From the NCBI GenBank assembly GCA_001604405.1, contig LVBL01000050.1:1-55869 (forward strand): 55,869 nucleotides of DNA, given 5' to 3'. The position numbers and the translations under genes are program-made. Below the pieces are notes generated by a model that was given only the letters and a program-made list of their open reading frames with translations, did not search any database and was not told the origin of the DNA. Positions 36,261 through 45,100 of this stretch are shown in pieces (the stretch's first letter is position 1; every line of letters begins with the position of its first letter). This DNA is from Spirochaetales bacterium Spiro_10 (GTDB taxonomy: Bacteria > Spirochaetota > Spirochaetia > Treponematales > Treponemataceae).

Positions 36261-36735
36261 GGAGACAGGTCGCCCAGCAGGCGATCGCCTCGCCGGACCC
36301 GACCGCGTCGACTCCCTCCGACGTTTTCGCCTTCACGGACACGCGCTCCGGCCCGACGCCGAGCGTTTCGGCTATCGACGCGCGGATGGCCTCGCGGTGC
36401 GGGAGTATCCTTGGCCGCTCGAGGGCGATGACGGCGTCGACGTTCACTATCTCCCAGCCGGCCGCGCGCACTCGGAAGAGGGCCGCGGCGAGGAGCTTCC
36501 TCGAGTCGGCGTCCTTCCATGCGGGATCGGATGGCGGGAACATCTCGCCGATGTCGCCGAGCGCGGCCGCGCCGAGAAGCGCGTCCGTGATCGCGTGCAA
36601 GAGCGCGTCCCCGTCCGAATGGCCGTCCTCGCCCCTGTCGTGGGGAATCTCGACGCCGCCGACCACGAGGGGCCGTCCCGCGACGAGCCGGTGGAGATCC
36701 CACCCGAGCCCCGTCCTCAGTCCCGCGTCCCTCAC
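36235..36735 (-). CDS. ispF: 2-C-methyl-D-erythritol 2,4-cyclodiphosphate synthase
   Basis: 166 residues from GTG 36735, which overlaps the ispD stop as GTGA. The zinc ligands are in GLGWDLHRL (D13, H15) and SDGDALLHAITDALLGAAALGDIGEMFPPSD. The CTP/ring-closure motif is SVKAKTSEGVDAVGSGEAI. It converts CDP-ME-phosphate to the cyclic diphosphate in the MEP isoprenoid pathway. Length matches IspF. The 3' end overlaps SpiroCoCo antisense. Confidence 0.95.
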   Translation of the reverse strand: MRDAGLRTGLGWDLHRLVAGRPLVVGGVEIPHDRGEDGHSDGDALLHAITDALLGAAALGDIGEMFPPSDPAWKDADSRKLLAAALFRVRAAGWEIVNVDAVIALERPRILPHREAIRASIAETLGVGPERVSVKAKTSEGVDAVGSGEAIACWATCLLISAEAPV

Positions 36736-37448
36736 GATATGTCCTCGCGGAAGGTGATCTTCCGGTTGTTGCGGTCTCCCTGGCAGATATACACGTCGCC
36801 CGCGTACACGCCCCATATCTCGGTGTCGTCGGTATAGTGGTGGCCGTCGATCGAGGCCTTGCGGTGCGCGTCGAGCAATTCGGTAAAGCGGAAACCCTGC
36901 GGGGTCTGCACGGAGACGACGCGGGAGCGGTCGAGGTGCCGCACGATTTTCCCCAGGCCGTCCGTTTCCTTTTGCGTGTCGGTCGCCGGTACCGCGGGCA
37001 CGGCCGCCCCGCGGTCGAGCGCGCAGGCGAGCACGTCCCGGATCGTGGCCGTCGTTACCCACGGGCGCGCCGCGTCGTGGACGAGAACGGTCGTCGGCCA
37101 GCGCTTCACGGTGGTCGCGCGCAGGAATATCGACTCGAGACCGCGCCTGACGGAATCCTGCCTCGTGGAGCCTCCCTCGGCGAAGATGATCTCGCAGCCC
37201 GACTCCTCGATGAGGGGATATATTCGTCCGTCCTCGGCGAGCACGGAGCGCGCCTCGGCCTGGCCGCCGGAGGGAACGGTAATGACTATCAGGTTGAAAA
37301 GGCCCGTCTCGAGAAACGGATGGAGGGCCGAAGAGAGGACGCTGACGCGGCCGGTCGGCGGTTCGGCTATGGTGAGGTATTCCTTTTTGCCGGTACCCTG
37401 CATGCGGGCGGATTCGCCCGCGGCGGTCAACACGAGCGTGTGGGTCAT
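36732..37448 (-). CDS. ispD: 2-C-methyl-D-erythritol 4-phosphate cytidylyltransferase
   Basis: 238 residues from ATG 37448. The nucleotide-binding N-terminus is LVLTAAGESARMQGTGKKEYL, and VLVHDAARPWV is the family signature. It adds CMP to MEP, the step before the product handled by IspE and IspF. It starts one base after the carD stop and overlaps ispF by GTGA, so carD-ispD-ispF form one transcript. The frame could extend upstream to 37490, but that would overlap carD. Confidence 0.95.
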   Translation of the reverse strand: MTHTLVLTAAGESARMQGTGKKEYLTIAEPPTGRVSVLSSALHPFLETGLFNLIVITVPSGGQAEARSVLAEDGRIYPLIEESGCEIIFAEGGSTRQDSVRRGLESIFLRATTVKRWPTTVLVHDAARPWVTTATIRDVLACALDRGAAVPAVPATDTQKETDGLGKIVRHLDRSRVVSVQTPQGFRFTELLDAHRKASIDGHHYTDDTEIWGVYAGDVYICQGDRNNRKITFREDIS

Positions 37449-37449
37449 C

Positions 37450-38070
37450 TCAGTCTTCTGAATCGTCCTGGTCGCCCGAGTCGTCGTCATCGGCGATGTC
37501 GTTGTCGACGAACTCCTCGTCGTCGTCGTCGATGGCCGGTTGCGGTCCCTTCGCCGGCGCCGGCGTTTCCATTCCCAGGGGCTCCAGATGCGTGTGGATC
37601 AGGGCCTCGACCTCGCTTCGCGGAAGGTCGAGCGCGAAGGTGATCTCGTCCTCGAGCAGTTTGCGCGCGGAATCGTAGAGCTTGCGTTCGAGAATCGGCA
37701 GTTCCTTCACCTTGCTTCGGTGATACAGGGAACGGACGATGGTGGCTATGTCGATAACGCTGCCCTTTTTCAGGAGATCAAGGTTTATCTGGTAGCGGAG
37801 CTTCCAGTCCGAGGGAATCGGCTCGAACTCCTGCGAAATCAGGTCGAGGGCCTTTCTCGCCTCGTCCTTCGAGACGATCGCCCTGATGCCAAGCTCCTCG
37901 GCCTTTGCCACGGGAACCATGACGGTCATGTCGGAAACCTCGAGGTAGATGACGTAGTACAGGACCATCTCCTCTTTGAAGGGTTTTTGCTTGATTTCGA
38001 TGATTTTGCCCACGCCCTGGCTGGGGTAGACGATCTTTTGATTCACCTTGAACGCGGTTGAATGCCTCAT
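37450..38070 (-). CDS. carD: CarD family transcriptional regulator
   Basis: 206 residues. The N-terminal CarD/TRCF RNA-polymerase-interacting domain is FKVNQKIVYPSQGVGKIIEI to about 65, followed by the helical C-terminal domain (LLKKGSVIDIATIVRSLYHRSKVKELPILERKL). The extra tail is very acidic (DDDDEEFVDNDIADDDD). CarD binds the RNAP beta subunit and stabilises the open complex. ATG 38070 is preferred over 38088 because the predicted -10 lies at 38079-38084, between them. It leads the ispD-ispF operon. Confidence 0.93.
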   Translation of the reverse strand: MRHSTAFKVNQKIVYPSQGVGKIIEIKQKPFKEEMVLYYVIYLEVSDMTVMVPVAKAEELGIRAIVSKDEARKALDLISQEFEPIPSDWKLRYQINLDLLKKGSVIDIATIVRSLYHRSKVKELPILERKLYDSARKLLEDEITFALDLPRSEVEALIHTHLEPLGMETPAPAKGPQPAIDDDDEEFVDNDIADDDDSGDQDDSED

Positions 38071-38078
38071 AACGGGCG

Positions 38079-38107
38079 ATTGTAGCATAAAGCAAGGGTC
38101 TGGTCAA
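38079..38107 (-). promoter_or_regulatory. Predicted sigma70 promoter of carD-ispD-ispF
   Basis: On the minus strand the -35 is TTGACC (38102-38107), the spacer 17 bp and the -10 TACAAT (38079-38084). Only eight bases separate the -10 from ATG 38070, so the mRNA is leaderless or has one or two bases of leader. Confidence 0.65.
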
Positions 38108-38153
38108 AGCCCGTTTCGCGCGCCCCCGCGACGCGAGTGGCTGCGCGCCGCGT

Positions 38154-39746
38154 CTACCGCGCCGAGGCAACCCCCGGGAGCGGTTTTTTGGGCCCGAAAC
38201 GGATGAACTTGAAGGGATGGATGTCGAGGGCGTTCGAGTACCACCCCTCGATGCCGTTCGTGTCTATGACGTTCAAGGCGGGGTTGTGCGCGACCGGGGC
38301 GATAAGGCCCTGCTCGAGCAGGTGCGTCTCGGCCTTCGCGAGCCGCTCGTACCGGTCCTCTTTGTCCTTGGCGTTCGAGGCGTCGAGGATGAGCCGTTCG
38401 TATTCGGGGCTGTCCCAACCCGAGTCGTTAAGGGTCGATCCGGGACGGAACATCTCGAGGAAGGAGAGTGGGTCCGCGAAATCCCCTATCCAGGTGGTGA
38501 TGCCGACCGCGTAGGTGTTTTCCCGAAGGGTCGCGTAGTACCCGTCGTACGGGATGGCGCGAACGACGACGGAAAAGCCGAGACCGGTCCAGGCGGTCTC
38601 GAGCACCTTCGCGATCTTGGTGAAGGCGGCGCCGTCGGGCACGCGTATCTCGAGCACGGGCAGGGACGACGGATCGGCGACCCCCGCCTCGGCGAGAAGC
38701 TTTTTCGCCCTTTCCGCGTCCTGCTTCGTCAGGCCCGGAAGCTCGGGGTATCCCGAGATCGGGAAGACGAGCGTCTTCGCGGGAATCACGTAGTCCGCGC
38801 GAAGCTCCGTCCAGGGCACGGCCGCGAGCAGGGCGTTCCGGACGCGGGCGTCCGACCAGGGGCCCCAGGTGGCCCGGAAGAAGAAGTATTCGGTGGCGAA
38901 CAGGGGCGTGAGCAGTATCGATGACCTGTCGAGGATGCGGTCGACGCGGGTCGAGCCCGCGAGCCAGTGGATCTCGCCGTTGTTGAACCGCGCGGTCAGG
39001 TCGTCCGGGTCGTCGCTCATGATGATCCGAATGGAGGGAAGGGCGACCTTGGCCGCGTCCCAGTAGTGCGGATTTCGCGTAAAGAGGATTTCCTTGTCCG
39101 TTATCCGGGAGACGACGAAGGCCCCGCTCGACACGGGGACGAATCCCGCGGACGGCGCGCGGGCAAGGGCCTCGGCCCGGCCGGTCTTGTGCACGGCGCT
39201 GAACGCGTGGTGGCACAGCACCTTCGGAAGATGCTCAGCCGGGGTCACGAGCTTCACGACGAGGGTTTGCCGGCCGGTGGCCGCGATGCCGACCGTGCCC
39301 TTGTCCGAGGTTTTTCCCTCGCGATACGCCGCGGCGCCGGCGACGCAATCGAGGAGCGAGGCGTACGGCGCCGAAAGGGACGGGCTGAGGAGGGTGAACC
39401 AGGATTCGGCGATCTCGGACGCGGTAATCGGGTCGCCGTTGCCGTACTTCGCGCCGGCGCGGACGGTGAAGGTCCACGTCAGTCCGTCCTTGGAGACCGT
39501 CCAGCTTTCGGCGAGCGCGGGCACCGGGTCCATCGAGAGCGGGTCGTAGACGAACAGGCCCTCGCACACGGCGGTCAGTATCTGCGCTTCGTCGGCGTTG
39601 TACGCGCGGTGGGGTCTCCAGTCGGGCATTCCCGCCGAGACGTTTACGACGAGCTCGCTTTGCGGAAAGTCCCGGGCCACGGCGGCGGACGCCGCCGACA
39701 GGGCGACGGACGCGAAGAGTACCGCGAGGAATCGTTTGTCATGCAT
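38154..39746 (-). CDS. Peptide ABC transporter substrate-binding protein (OppA-like)
   Basis: 530 residues with a signal peptide (FLAVLFASVALSAASAAVA). The SBP_bac_5 pattern is clear: PALAESWTVSKDGLTWTFTVRAGAKYGNGDPITASEI, here at about 75-110, and the C-terminal domain with WIGDFADPLSFLEMFRPG. It should bind oligopeptides or similar solutes in the periplasm. No permease or ATPase gene is adjacent. Its start overlaps the preceding conserved gene by eight bases. It has no lipobox, so it may be soluble. Confidence 0.9.
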   Translation of the reverse strand: MHDKRFLAVLFASVALSAASAAVARDFPQSELVVNVSAGMPDWRPHRAYNADEAQILTAVCEGLFVYDPLSMDPVPALAESWTVSKDGLTWTFTVRAGAKYGNGDPITASEIAESWFTLLSPSLSAPYASLLDCVAGAAAYREGKTSDKGTVGIAATGRQTLVVKLVTPAEHLPKVLCHHAFSAVHKTGRAEALARAPSAGFVPVSSGAFVVSRITDKEILFTRNPHYWDAAKVALPSIRIIMSDDPDDLTARFNNGEIHWLAGSTRVDRILDRSSILLTPLFATEYFFFRATWGPWSDARVRNALLAAVPWTELRADYVIPAKTLVFPISGYPELPGLTKQDAERAKKLLAEAGVADPSSLPVLEIRVPDGAAFTKIAKVLETAWTGLGFSVVVRAIPYDGYYATLRENTYAVGITTWIGDFADPLSFLEMFRPGSTLNDSGWDSPEYERLILDASNAKDKEDRYERLAKAETHLLEQGLIAPVAHNPALNVIDTNGIEGWYSNALDIHPFKFIRFGPKKPLPGVASAR

Positions 39747-41157
39747 TTGTTATCCCCAGTTTTCTCAGTTGCTGCAATTCTTCGACCTGCGAGGCATATT
39801 CGGCCCTGCACTGGTTCGCCTTTACGAGGCTGTTGCGTATGGCCGATATCTCCACCTTCACGCCGCGGATGCGCTCCCGCGTGGCGGCGGATGAGGCCTG
39901 CTTGAAATAGTCGTCGAGTCCCGCGCATTGCTTCAGGACGGTATTGAGTTCGGCCACGTGCCGCGTCAGGAGGTCGAGGATCTGCTGTTCCTGCATCATC
40001 TCGACCTTCTGATAGGGCACCGAGTTCTTGAGCGTGAGGGCGGTGAGCGCCTTCGCGCGGTGGCGCAGGGCGTCGACAAACGAGCTGAAGTCGATGAGCT
40101 CGCGCTTCCCCGTTTGCGTGGCGGGATCGATCGTCGTGATGGCGATTTCCTGGCGTTCCTCGGGCAGGTTGAACGCCTTGCGGAAGATTTCCGCAACTTT
40201 CTCCATGAACGTCTTTTCGACGCTTTGAAGCAGGGTCTGGTTGTCCTGAAGCTTCAGCGCGATCTCCTCGAGCTGCGGGGAGACGCTCCCGACCGTGCGA
40301 AGTCCGTCCATAAGCACGGGCTTGAACGATTCGGCCTCGGCGGACTTCGACGCGTTCGGTTTCGTGGACGCGATGCGGGCCAGGAGTTCCTGCTGGAGCA
40401 CGGAATGGTCCGGTGAGTATTCCTCTTTCAGGATTTCCTCGACGAGCTCGGTGTAGAACGGCTGGTCCTTCATCGCGATGGCGAAGGATTTCTTGACTTC
40501 CCTGACGGCGCTCGTCATCCCGCCCGAGGCGATCGACGCGGGATCGATGATGACGCCGGGAAGCACGAGCTTGCGCACGGCTATCTTGTACCGTTCCCGG
40601 TGGAACTCGGTGAGGCCCTTGAGCGTCTTCGTGATCGCGAGCGAGGCGCGCGAGAGCTGCGTGAGGGCGTCGTTGATGATGCTGATGGACAGCGGGTCAC
40701 CGCCTCCCCTGAGCGACACGACGAAATCCGCGAGCCCCTTCGTGTTCACCCGGGACGAGTTGGGCGAGAAGGCCTCCCAGCTGAACGCGCGGTTGAGCTG
40801 CACGAGCTTCGACACGCGCGCCGTGGTAAGGAAGTCGCACGTGAACTGATAGTTGTTGACGACGAAGTCGAGCATGGCCTCGTAGTGCGAAAGGCGCTGG
40901 CCGATAACGCCCGCGCGCTCGCTTTCGGTGTAGGTATCCTCGGGCGGTGGTTCGATGTCGCCGACCTTGCTGTCGTATTTGTAGGGATTTTCGTGGAGAA
41001 GGCCCTTTTTCACGAGAACGGTCTGGACCGTCTTCGTGGCGCTGTGCGTGATCCGGTACTCCTCCAGGAGTTTGGGCAGGAGAAATGAGTCGAACAGCTG
41101 TTGTCGCTCGGTAATCGCCTGGAACAACTGGTCGGTAAAGGCGTTTGTCTGCTCCAT
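39739..41157 (-). CDS. Conserved hypothetical helical protein
   Basis: 472 residues, mostly amphipathic helix with few strands and no TM segment or signal peptide. The N-terminus is MEQTNAFTDQLFQAITERQQ and the C-terminus is a charged coiled coil (VKVEISAIRNSLVKANQCRAEYASQVEELQQL). I do not recognise a family with a known function; the look is of a conserved spirochaetal cytoplasmic protein. Its translation is coupled to the downstream OppA-like gene by an eight-base overlap, an odd pairing for a cytosolic and an exported protein. Confidence 0.75.
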   Translation of the reverse strand: MEQTNAFTDQLFQAITERQQLFDSFLLPKLLEEYRITHSATKTVQTVLVKKGLLHENPYKYDSKVGDIEPPPEDTYTESERAGVIGQRLSHYEAMLDFVVNNYQFTCDFLTTARVSKLVQLNRAFSWEAFSPNSSRVNTKGLADFVVSLRGGGDPLSISIINDALTQLSRASLAITKTLKGLTEFHRERYKIAVRKLVLPGVIIDPASIASGGMTSAVREVKKSFAIAMKDQPFYTELVEEILKEEYSPDHSVLQQELLARIASTKPNASKSAEAESFKPVLMDGLRTVGSVSPQLEEIALKLQDNQTLLQSVEKTFMEKVAEIFRKAFNLPEERQEIAITTIDPATQTGKRELIDFSSFVDALRHRAKALTALTLKNSVPYQKVEMMQEQQILDLLTRHVAELNTVLKQCAGLDDYFKQASSAATRERIRGVKVEISAIRNSLVKANQCRAEYASQVEELQQLRKLGITNA

Positions 41158-41165
41158 ACGTATAG

Positions 41166-41194
41166 AGTATCGGGCAAAACCGGCAAAACGGCAA
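41166..41194 (-). promoter_or_regulatory. Predicted promoter of the 472-residue gene and oppA-like gene
   Basis: On the minus strand the -35 is TTGCCG (41189-41194), the spacer 17 bp and the -10 GATACT (41166-41171), eight bases before ATG 41157. A second TTGCCG at 41181-41186 makes a short direct repeat here. Confidence 0.45.
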
Positions 41195-41200
41195 GAGCCG

Positions 41201-41911
41201 TCAGCGTGCCGGGGGCGTGAAGGTCAGCGCCGCGATGATCAGGAGGGAATCCGCGAGCGATACGTGCGCGTCGGACCAGATGTTGAAGATCGGCAGGCCT
41301 ATGCGCAGGGACAGGCCCGCGCCCCATTCGTTCTCGAGGCGGTACTTCGCGCTGGCCTGGAGCATCGGGTAGAACCAGCGGAGCGAGCCCCACAGGTACC
41401 CGTTGATGCGCCCGACCTGCTCGCCTGCGGGCACGTCGCCGGTATAAGCGACGGCGTCCTCGTCGACGCTCGGGTCGAGAAACGCGTACCTGAGCAGGAT
41501 CGCCGGTCCGCCGCCGAACGATATGAGGAAGCGGTCGCGCTCGAAGGTATAAAGGAAACTTCCGTCGAGAAGGATTGACGGCACGATGGCCGTGCGGTTT
41601 TCAATCTCGGCGGGCAGGGCCATCCCGTCCGCCCAGAGGTACTCGAGCAGGAATAGCGACGCCGACGGCGCGAAATAGAGGTTGGGCTTCATGTAATGAC
41701 GGTATTCGACGCCGATGATCCCAACGAGCGGGCTCGGGGCGCTGTCAAGGCCGCCGGGTCCGACTTCGGTTACCCCGTCGCCGTTCGAGTTGTAGACGTA
41801 GTTCAAGCCGCCAAAGAAGGTCCATGGCGAATATTCCGCGGATACGGGCGCCGCGGCGAGGAAACACGCGAAGATCGCGGCTGATAGGCAAGCTACCCGG
41901 TTGTTCATCAT
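41201..41911 (-). CDS. Small outer-membrane beta-barrel protein
   Basis: 236 residues. A signal peptide (ACLSAAIFACFLAAAPVSAE) is followed by alternating aromatic strands (YFAPSASLFLLEYLWADG, FLISFGGGPAILLRYAFL, ASAKYRLENEWGAGLSLRIGLP) and a final strand near the C-terminus. The layout suits an eight- to ten-strand barrel. It overlaps the upstream lipoprotein gene by ATGA, so the two are co-translated and may work together at the outer membrane. Confidence 0.78.
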   Translation of the reverse strand: MMNNRVACLSAAIFACFLAAAPVSAEYSPWTFFGGLNYVYNSNGDGVTEVGPGGLDSAPSPLVGIIGVEYRHYMKPNLYFAPSASLFLLEYLWADGMALPAEIENRTAIVPSILLDGSFLYTFERDRFLISFGGGPAILLRYAFLDPSVDEDAVAYTGDVPAGEQVGRINGYLWGSLRWFYPMLQASAKYRLENEWGAGLSLRIGLPIFNIWSDAHVSLADSLLIIAALTFTPPAR

Positions 41912-43029
41912 TGCCAGTATATCCCATCGGGGAGGGGGATTTCCAGAAGTCCGGCCCGACCGGTCTCGAAAAAGCGCCGTTCTTCCCAGGCGGCGATGAG
42001 CGTCGAGCCCGCGATCATGAAACAGCCATAGGAGTAACCGGCCGAAAGCCGCGGCAATCTGAAGGCGCGGGAGGCCGTTTCCGTGCGTATGACGAAGGTT
42101 CCGTCCGAGAACAGGGCCGCCGCCCCCGAGTCCGAGGCGAAGGCCTCCGCCTCTAGCGGCTCGCCCTCGCCTTCGCGCGCCCAGGTTTGCGCGGTCGGCG
42201 AGCCCGCGACCCGCGCGCGGACGGAAAGCGCCGCTGTCGAGGGTACGGCGCTGAAAAGGCGCGCGAGCGGTTCGGGAAGCTCCTCGAACGAGAAGGGGCG
42301 CACCGCGGAACGCCAGGAATCGGCGGTAATACCGCGCGAGGCCGGGCCCTCGCCCCCGGTATCACCCGGGGGAAGCCGCTCGAATTCGAGATAGAGGAAT
42401 TCCACGCGCGAGTCGCGTTCGCTCTTGAATGAGGCATACCACATCGGGCCGATACGGTCGAGCGCGACGCACACGGCGTCGGGATTCGCGCCGAGATCGC
42501 GGGGATACGCCCAGGGGTCGAAACGGCCGGTTTCGGGAAAAAACCTGAGCAGGAAGGGCCCCGTGAAGGCCTCGGACGAGCCGGAGAATGTCGTGTTGCG
42601 GTAGGAGCGAATCCCCGTGTTTCCGTTTTCCCGCACGAAGCCCCCGAGCGTGGAGGAGGCATAGGCCTCAGGCAGGCGGTAGAGCGACGAACCGGTCCCG
42701 CCGACCATGATCCCGAGCCTGTTGACGAGGAAAGCGGGCTTTCCCTGTATATCGGTCATGTCCACGACCCTCGTCGCCTCCGTCCAGGGCACGAATCCCG
42801 CCGGCGGAATCGCGGCGGGCGAGGGGGCGGGATGGATCCCGTTTTTCGAGAAGTAATACCAGCCCGAGGCCGTGCCGCCTTCCGAAACGGAATCGGCGGC
42901 GCCGTTTTTCGGGTCAGGCGCCTCGGCGCCGTTTCGGCCTTTTCCGGAAGGCGAATCCCCCGGCCTACGCGAGCAAGAAAACAGGGCGAGCGTGAGAAGA
43001 ATCAGCGGCAGCAGCGATCGGCGCGTCAT
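41908..43029 (-). CDS. Lipoprotein of unknown function
   Basis: 373 residues. The N-terminus (RRSLLPLILLTLALFSC) is a lipoprotein signal with C19 as the acylation site. A Gly/Asp/Ser-rich tether follows to about 50, then a mixed beta domain with possible propeller-like strands (GWYYFSKNGIHPAP, FLVNRLGIMVGGTGSSLYRLPE, GTFVIRTETASRAFRL). No family recognised. It precedes and overlaps the small barrel gene. A weak near-leaderless promoter (TTGCGC, 18 bp, TACTGT) may lie just upstream. Confidence 0.75.
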   Translation of the reverse strand: MTRRSLLPLILLTLALFSCSRRPGDSPSGKGRNGAEAPDPKNGAADSVSEGGTASGWYYFSKNGIHPAPSPAAIPPAGFVPWTEATRVVDMTDIQGKPAFLVNRLGIMVGGTGSSLYRLPEAYASSTLGGFVRENGNTGIRSYRNTTFSGSSEAFTGPFLLRFFPETGRFDPWAYPRDLGANPDAVCVALDRIGPMWYASFKSERDSRVEFLYLEFERLPPGDTGGEGPASRGITADSWRSAVRPFSFEELPEPLARLFSAVPSTAALSVRARVAGSPTAQTWAREGEGEPLEAEAFASDSGAAALFSDGTFVIRTETASRAFRLPRLSAGYSYGCFMIAGSTLIAAWEERRFFETGRAGLLEIPLPDGIYWQ

Positions 43030-43056
43030 GGTGAGTAAACAGTAACCGACATACCC

Positions 43057-43917
43057 TTATTCGCGCAAGCTGTAATGCTCGTAAAAGGCGCACATGACCT
43101 TGCCGTCCGTAACGGACACGGTCAGCCATCCGTCGTCCGCGAGGAATCGCGCGAGTCCGTCGGGAAGGAGGAGCGGAGTTCCCGCGCCTTCGCCCCATCT
43201 CGTGATTTCCCCTCCGGGCCATTCGGGCACGAGCGCCGACCCGGGCGCGATGATGCCGCGCGTCGGTGCTACCACGAGTTCGCGAGAGGGACGCGCCGAG
43301 ACGCTCGAGGCGGTAATCCTCCCCGAGAGGGCGGCGCGCGAGAACCGCTCGTAGTCGAACAGTCCGGGCGTCGCGAGCGAGGCAACGCGCGTTCTGAACT
43401 TCCCCCAGTTAACGCGGGAAGCGACCAGGCGCGCGTCGCGCGTGCCGTTAGGGGACATCGACATGATGGTCTCGAACGCCTGCGCGGCGATTGCCCCCGT
43501 CGCGTCGGGAACAAGGCTCGCGGCGGTTGGAGACGCCCGCGCGTCGGCGGGATACACCGCACCGACGGGAGCTGCCGCCCGCTCGGGCGCGCCCAATGCC
43601 GTCACGTCGGGGCGCGCGATGACGGCGGTCGCGATCCCGCGCTCAAGGGTAATCCCGCAGCGGTCCCGGACGCCGGACAGACGCCGCCGCTCTCCGTTTC
43701 CGTCAAGCCATGTCACCGTCCAGCGGATCGCCTCCCGCGCGGGGACGTCGTCCGGCAGGTTCGGTTCCGCCGGTAACGTCACCTCGACGCGTTCGACGCC
43801 CGAAAGGGGATCGATCGCCGGCGCGCAGGACTGCACGGTTCCCGCGGCCGGTATCAAAAGGGCCAGGGCCGCCGAGGCGAGAAGAGCGGTCACGGTTCCC
43901 GGTTTCGCTGAATCCAT
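43057..43917 (-). CDS. Probable lipoprotein, unknown function
   Basis: 286 residues from ATG 43917. A hydrophobic signal (VTALLASAALALLIPAAG) ends in VQSC, giving a plausible spirochaetal lipobox with C31. The mature part is low-complexity Ala/Arg-rich then a C-terminal domain ending WLTVSVTDGKVMCAFYEHYSLRE. I do not recognise the family. The open frame upstream to 44301 is antisense to the epimerase gene and is rejected. It is divergent from that gene and 27 bp from the next lipoprotein gene downstream. Confidence 0.72.
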   Translation of the reverse strand: MDSAKPGTVTALLASAALALLIPAAGTVQSCAPAIDPLSGVERVEVTLPAEPNLPDDVPAREAIRWTVTWLDGNGERRRLSGVRDRCGITLERGIATAVIARPDVTALGAPERAAAPVGAVYPADARASPTAASLVPDATGAIAAQAFETIMSMSPNGTRDARLVASRVNWGKFRTRVASLATPGLFDYERFSRAALSGRITASSVSARPSRELVVAPTRGIIAPGSALVPEWPGGEITRWGEGAGTPLLLPDGLARFLADDGWLTVSVTDGKVMCAFYEHYSLRE

Positions 43918-43967
43918 GACTGGTCTATGGCGAAAAACCGGCGTCGTGCCCGCGATACCGCCGATGA

Positions 43968-43996
43968 TTGACAGAATCGCCTTCGGCCCCAATACT
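43968..43996 (+). promoter_or_regulatory. Predicted sigma70 promoter of the epimerase gene
   Basis: A perfect -35 TTGACA (43968-43973), a 17-bp spacer and -10 AATACT (43991-43996). Transcription would start near 44003, nine bases before ATG 44012, which has GGGGGGA upstream. Confidence 0.6.
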
Positions 43997-44011
43997 GATA
44001 CGGGGGGACGC

Positions 44012-45040
44012 ATGAAAGCCTTGTTTATCGGCGGTACCGGAACCATCAGCTCCGGGATCGCGCGGCGCGCGAGCGCGCTTGGTTGGGAAATCTGGCTCCT
44101 GAATCGCGGCACGAGGGGAGACCGCGTCGTCGACGGCGCGAGGGTTCTTTCCGGCGACGTCAACATGGACGAATCGGAGATCGCGAAACTGCTTGCCGGC
44201 CACGACTTCGACGTCGTCGTCGACTTTATCGCCTTCGTTCCCGGGCAACTCGAGCGCGACGTCCGGCTGTTTTCCGGGAAGACGCGGCAGTTCATCTTCA
44301 TAAGCTCCGCGTCAGCCTACCAAAAGCCGCTCAATCGCCATCTCGTAACCGAGTCCACCCCGCTTTCGAACCCGCTGTGGGAGTATTCGCGGAACAAGAT
44401 CGCCTGCGAGGAATACCTGATGACGGAGTACCGCGCGAGCGGCTTCCCGTGCACGATCGTCCGCCCGAGCCATACCTATGACGACCGTTACCTGCCCGTC
44501 GCGGTTCACGGAAAGCGCGGCGGCTGGCAGGTCGTCGACCGGATCATGAAGGACAAGCCGGTTCTCGTTCACGGCGACGGATCCTCGCTGTGGACGCTCA
44601 CGCACAGCGACGATTTCGCGAAGGGCTTTTGCGGCCTCATGGGAAACCCCGCCGCGGTCGGCGAGACCTTCCACATCACCTCGGACGAATCGCTCAGCTG
44701 GAACCAGGTGTACGACAGGATCGGCGACGCCCTCGGGAAGAAGGTCGTCAAGTACCACGTCGCGAGCGATTTTCTCTGCGCCTGCGATCCCGAGTACTCG
44801 GGTACCCTCCTCGGGGACAAGGCGACGTCCGTCGTCTTCGACAATACCAAGATCAAGCGCTTCGTTCCCGATTTCGTCGCCACGATCGGGTTCGCGGAGG
44901 GCGCGCGCCGGTGCGTGAGGTATCTGCTCGACACCCCGGCGGCCCAGGTCGCCGATCCGGACTTCGACCTCTTTTGCGAGCGGGTGATAGCGGCGCAGGA
45001 CGCCGCGAAGGGCTCTTTTTTCGCGAGCATAACGCGATAG
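44012..45040 (+). CDS. NAD-dependent epimerase/dehydratase (extended SDR)
   Basis: 342 residues. The Rossmann dinucleotide motif is LFIGGTGTISSGIARRA at the N-terminus. The SDR active-site equivalent is SSASAYQK with a Tyr-Xaa3-Lys in YSRNK. The family supports NAD(P)-dependent nucleotide-sugar or related chemistry; the substrate is unknown. In plants and bacteria similar proteins are also RNA-binding-like (CSP41 type), so function should not be assumed. The strong Shine-Dalgarno and promoter support ATG 44012. The longer frame upstream is antisense to the lipoprotein gene. Confidence 0.88.
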   Translation: MKALFIGGTGTISSGIARRASALGWEIWLLNRGTRGDRVVDGARVLSGDVNMDESEIAKLLAGHDFDVVVDFIAFVPGQLERDVRLFSGKTRQFIFISSASAYQKPLNRHLVTESTPLSNPLWEYSRNKIACEEYLMTEYRASGFPCTIVRPSHTYDDRYLPVAVHGKRGGWQVVDRIMKDKPVLVHGDGSSLWTLTHSDDFAKGFCGLMGNPAAVGETFHITSDESLSWNQVYDRIGDALGKKVVKYHVASDFLCACDPEYSGTLLGDKATSVVFDNTKIKRFVPDFVATIGFAEGARRCVRYLLDTPAAQVADPDFDLFCERVIAAQDAAKGSFFASITR

Positions 45041-45041
45041 C

Positions 45042-45090
45042 CCCCGCGCCGTCCGCAGGGCCTGTCCCCGCGCCGTCCGCGGGGGTCTGT
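45042..45090. repeat. 24/25-bp tandem repeat between convergent genes
   Basis: Two copies of CCCCGCGCCGTCCGC followed by (A/G)GGG(C/T)CTGT or close variants sit between the epimerase stop and the amylase stop. The GTCTGTCCCC element they create is repeated once more at the edge. No clear terminator hairpin with T tract was found here. Confidence 0.75.
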
Positions 45091-45100
45091 CCCCGGTCGC

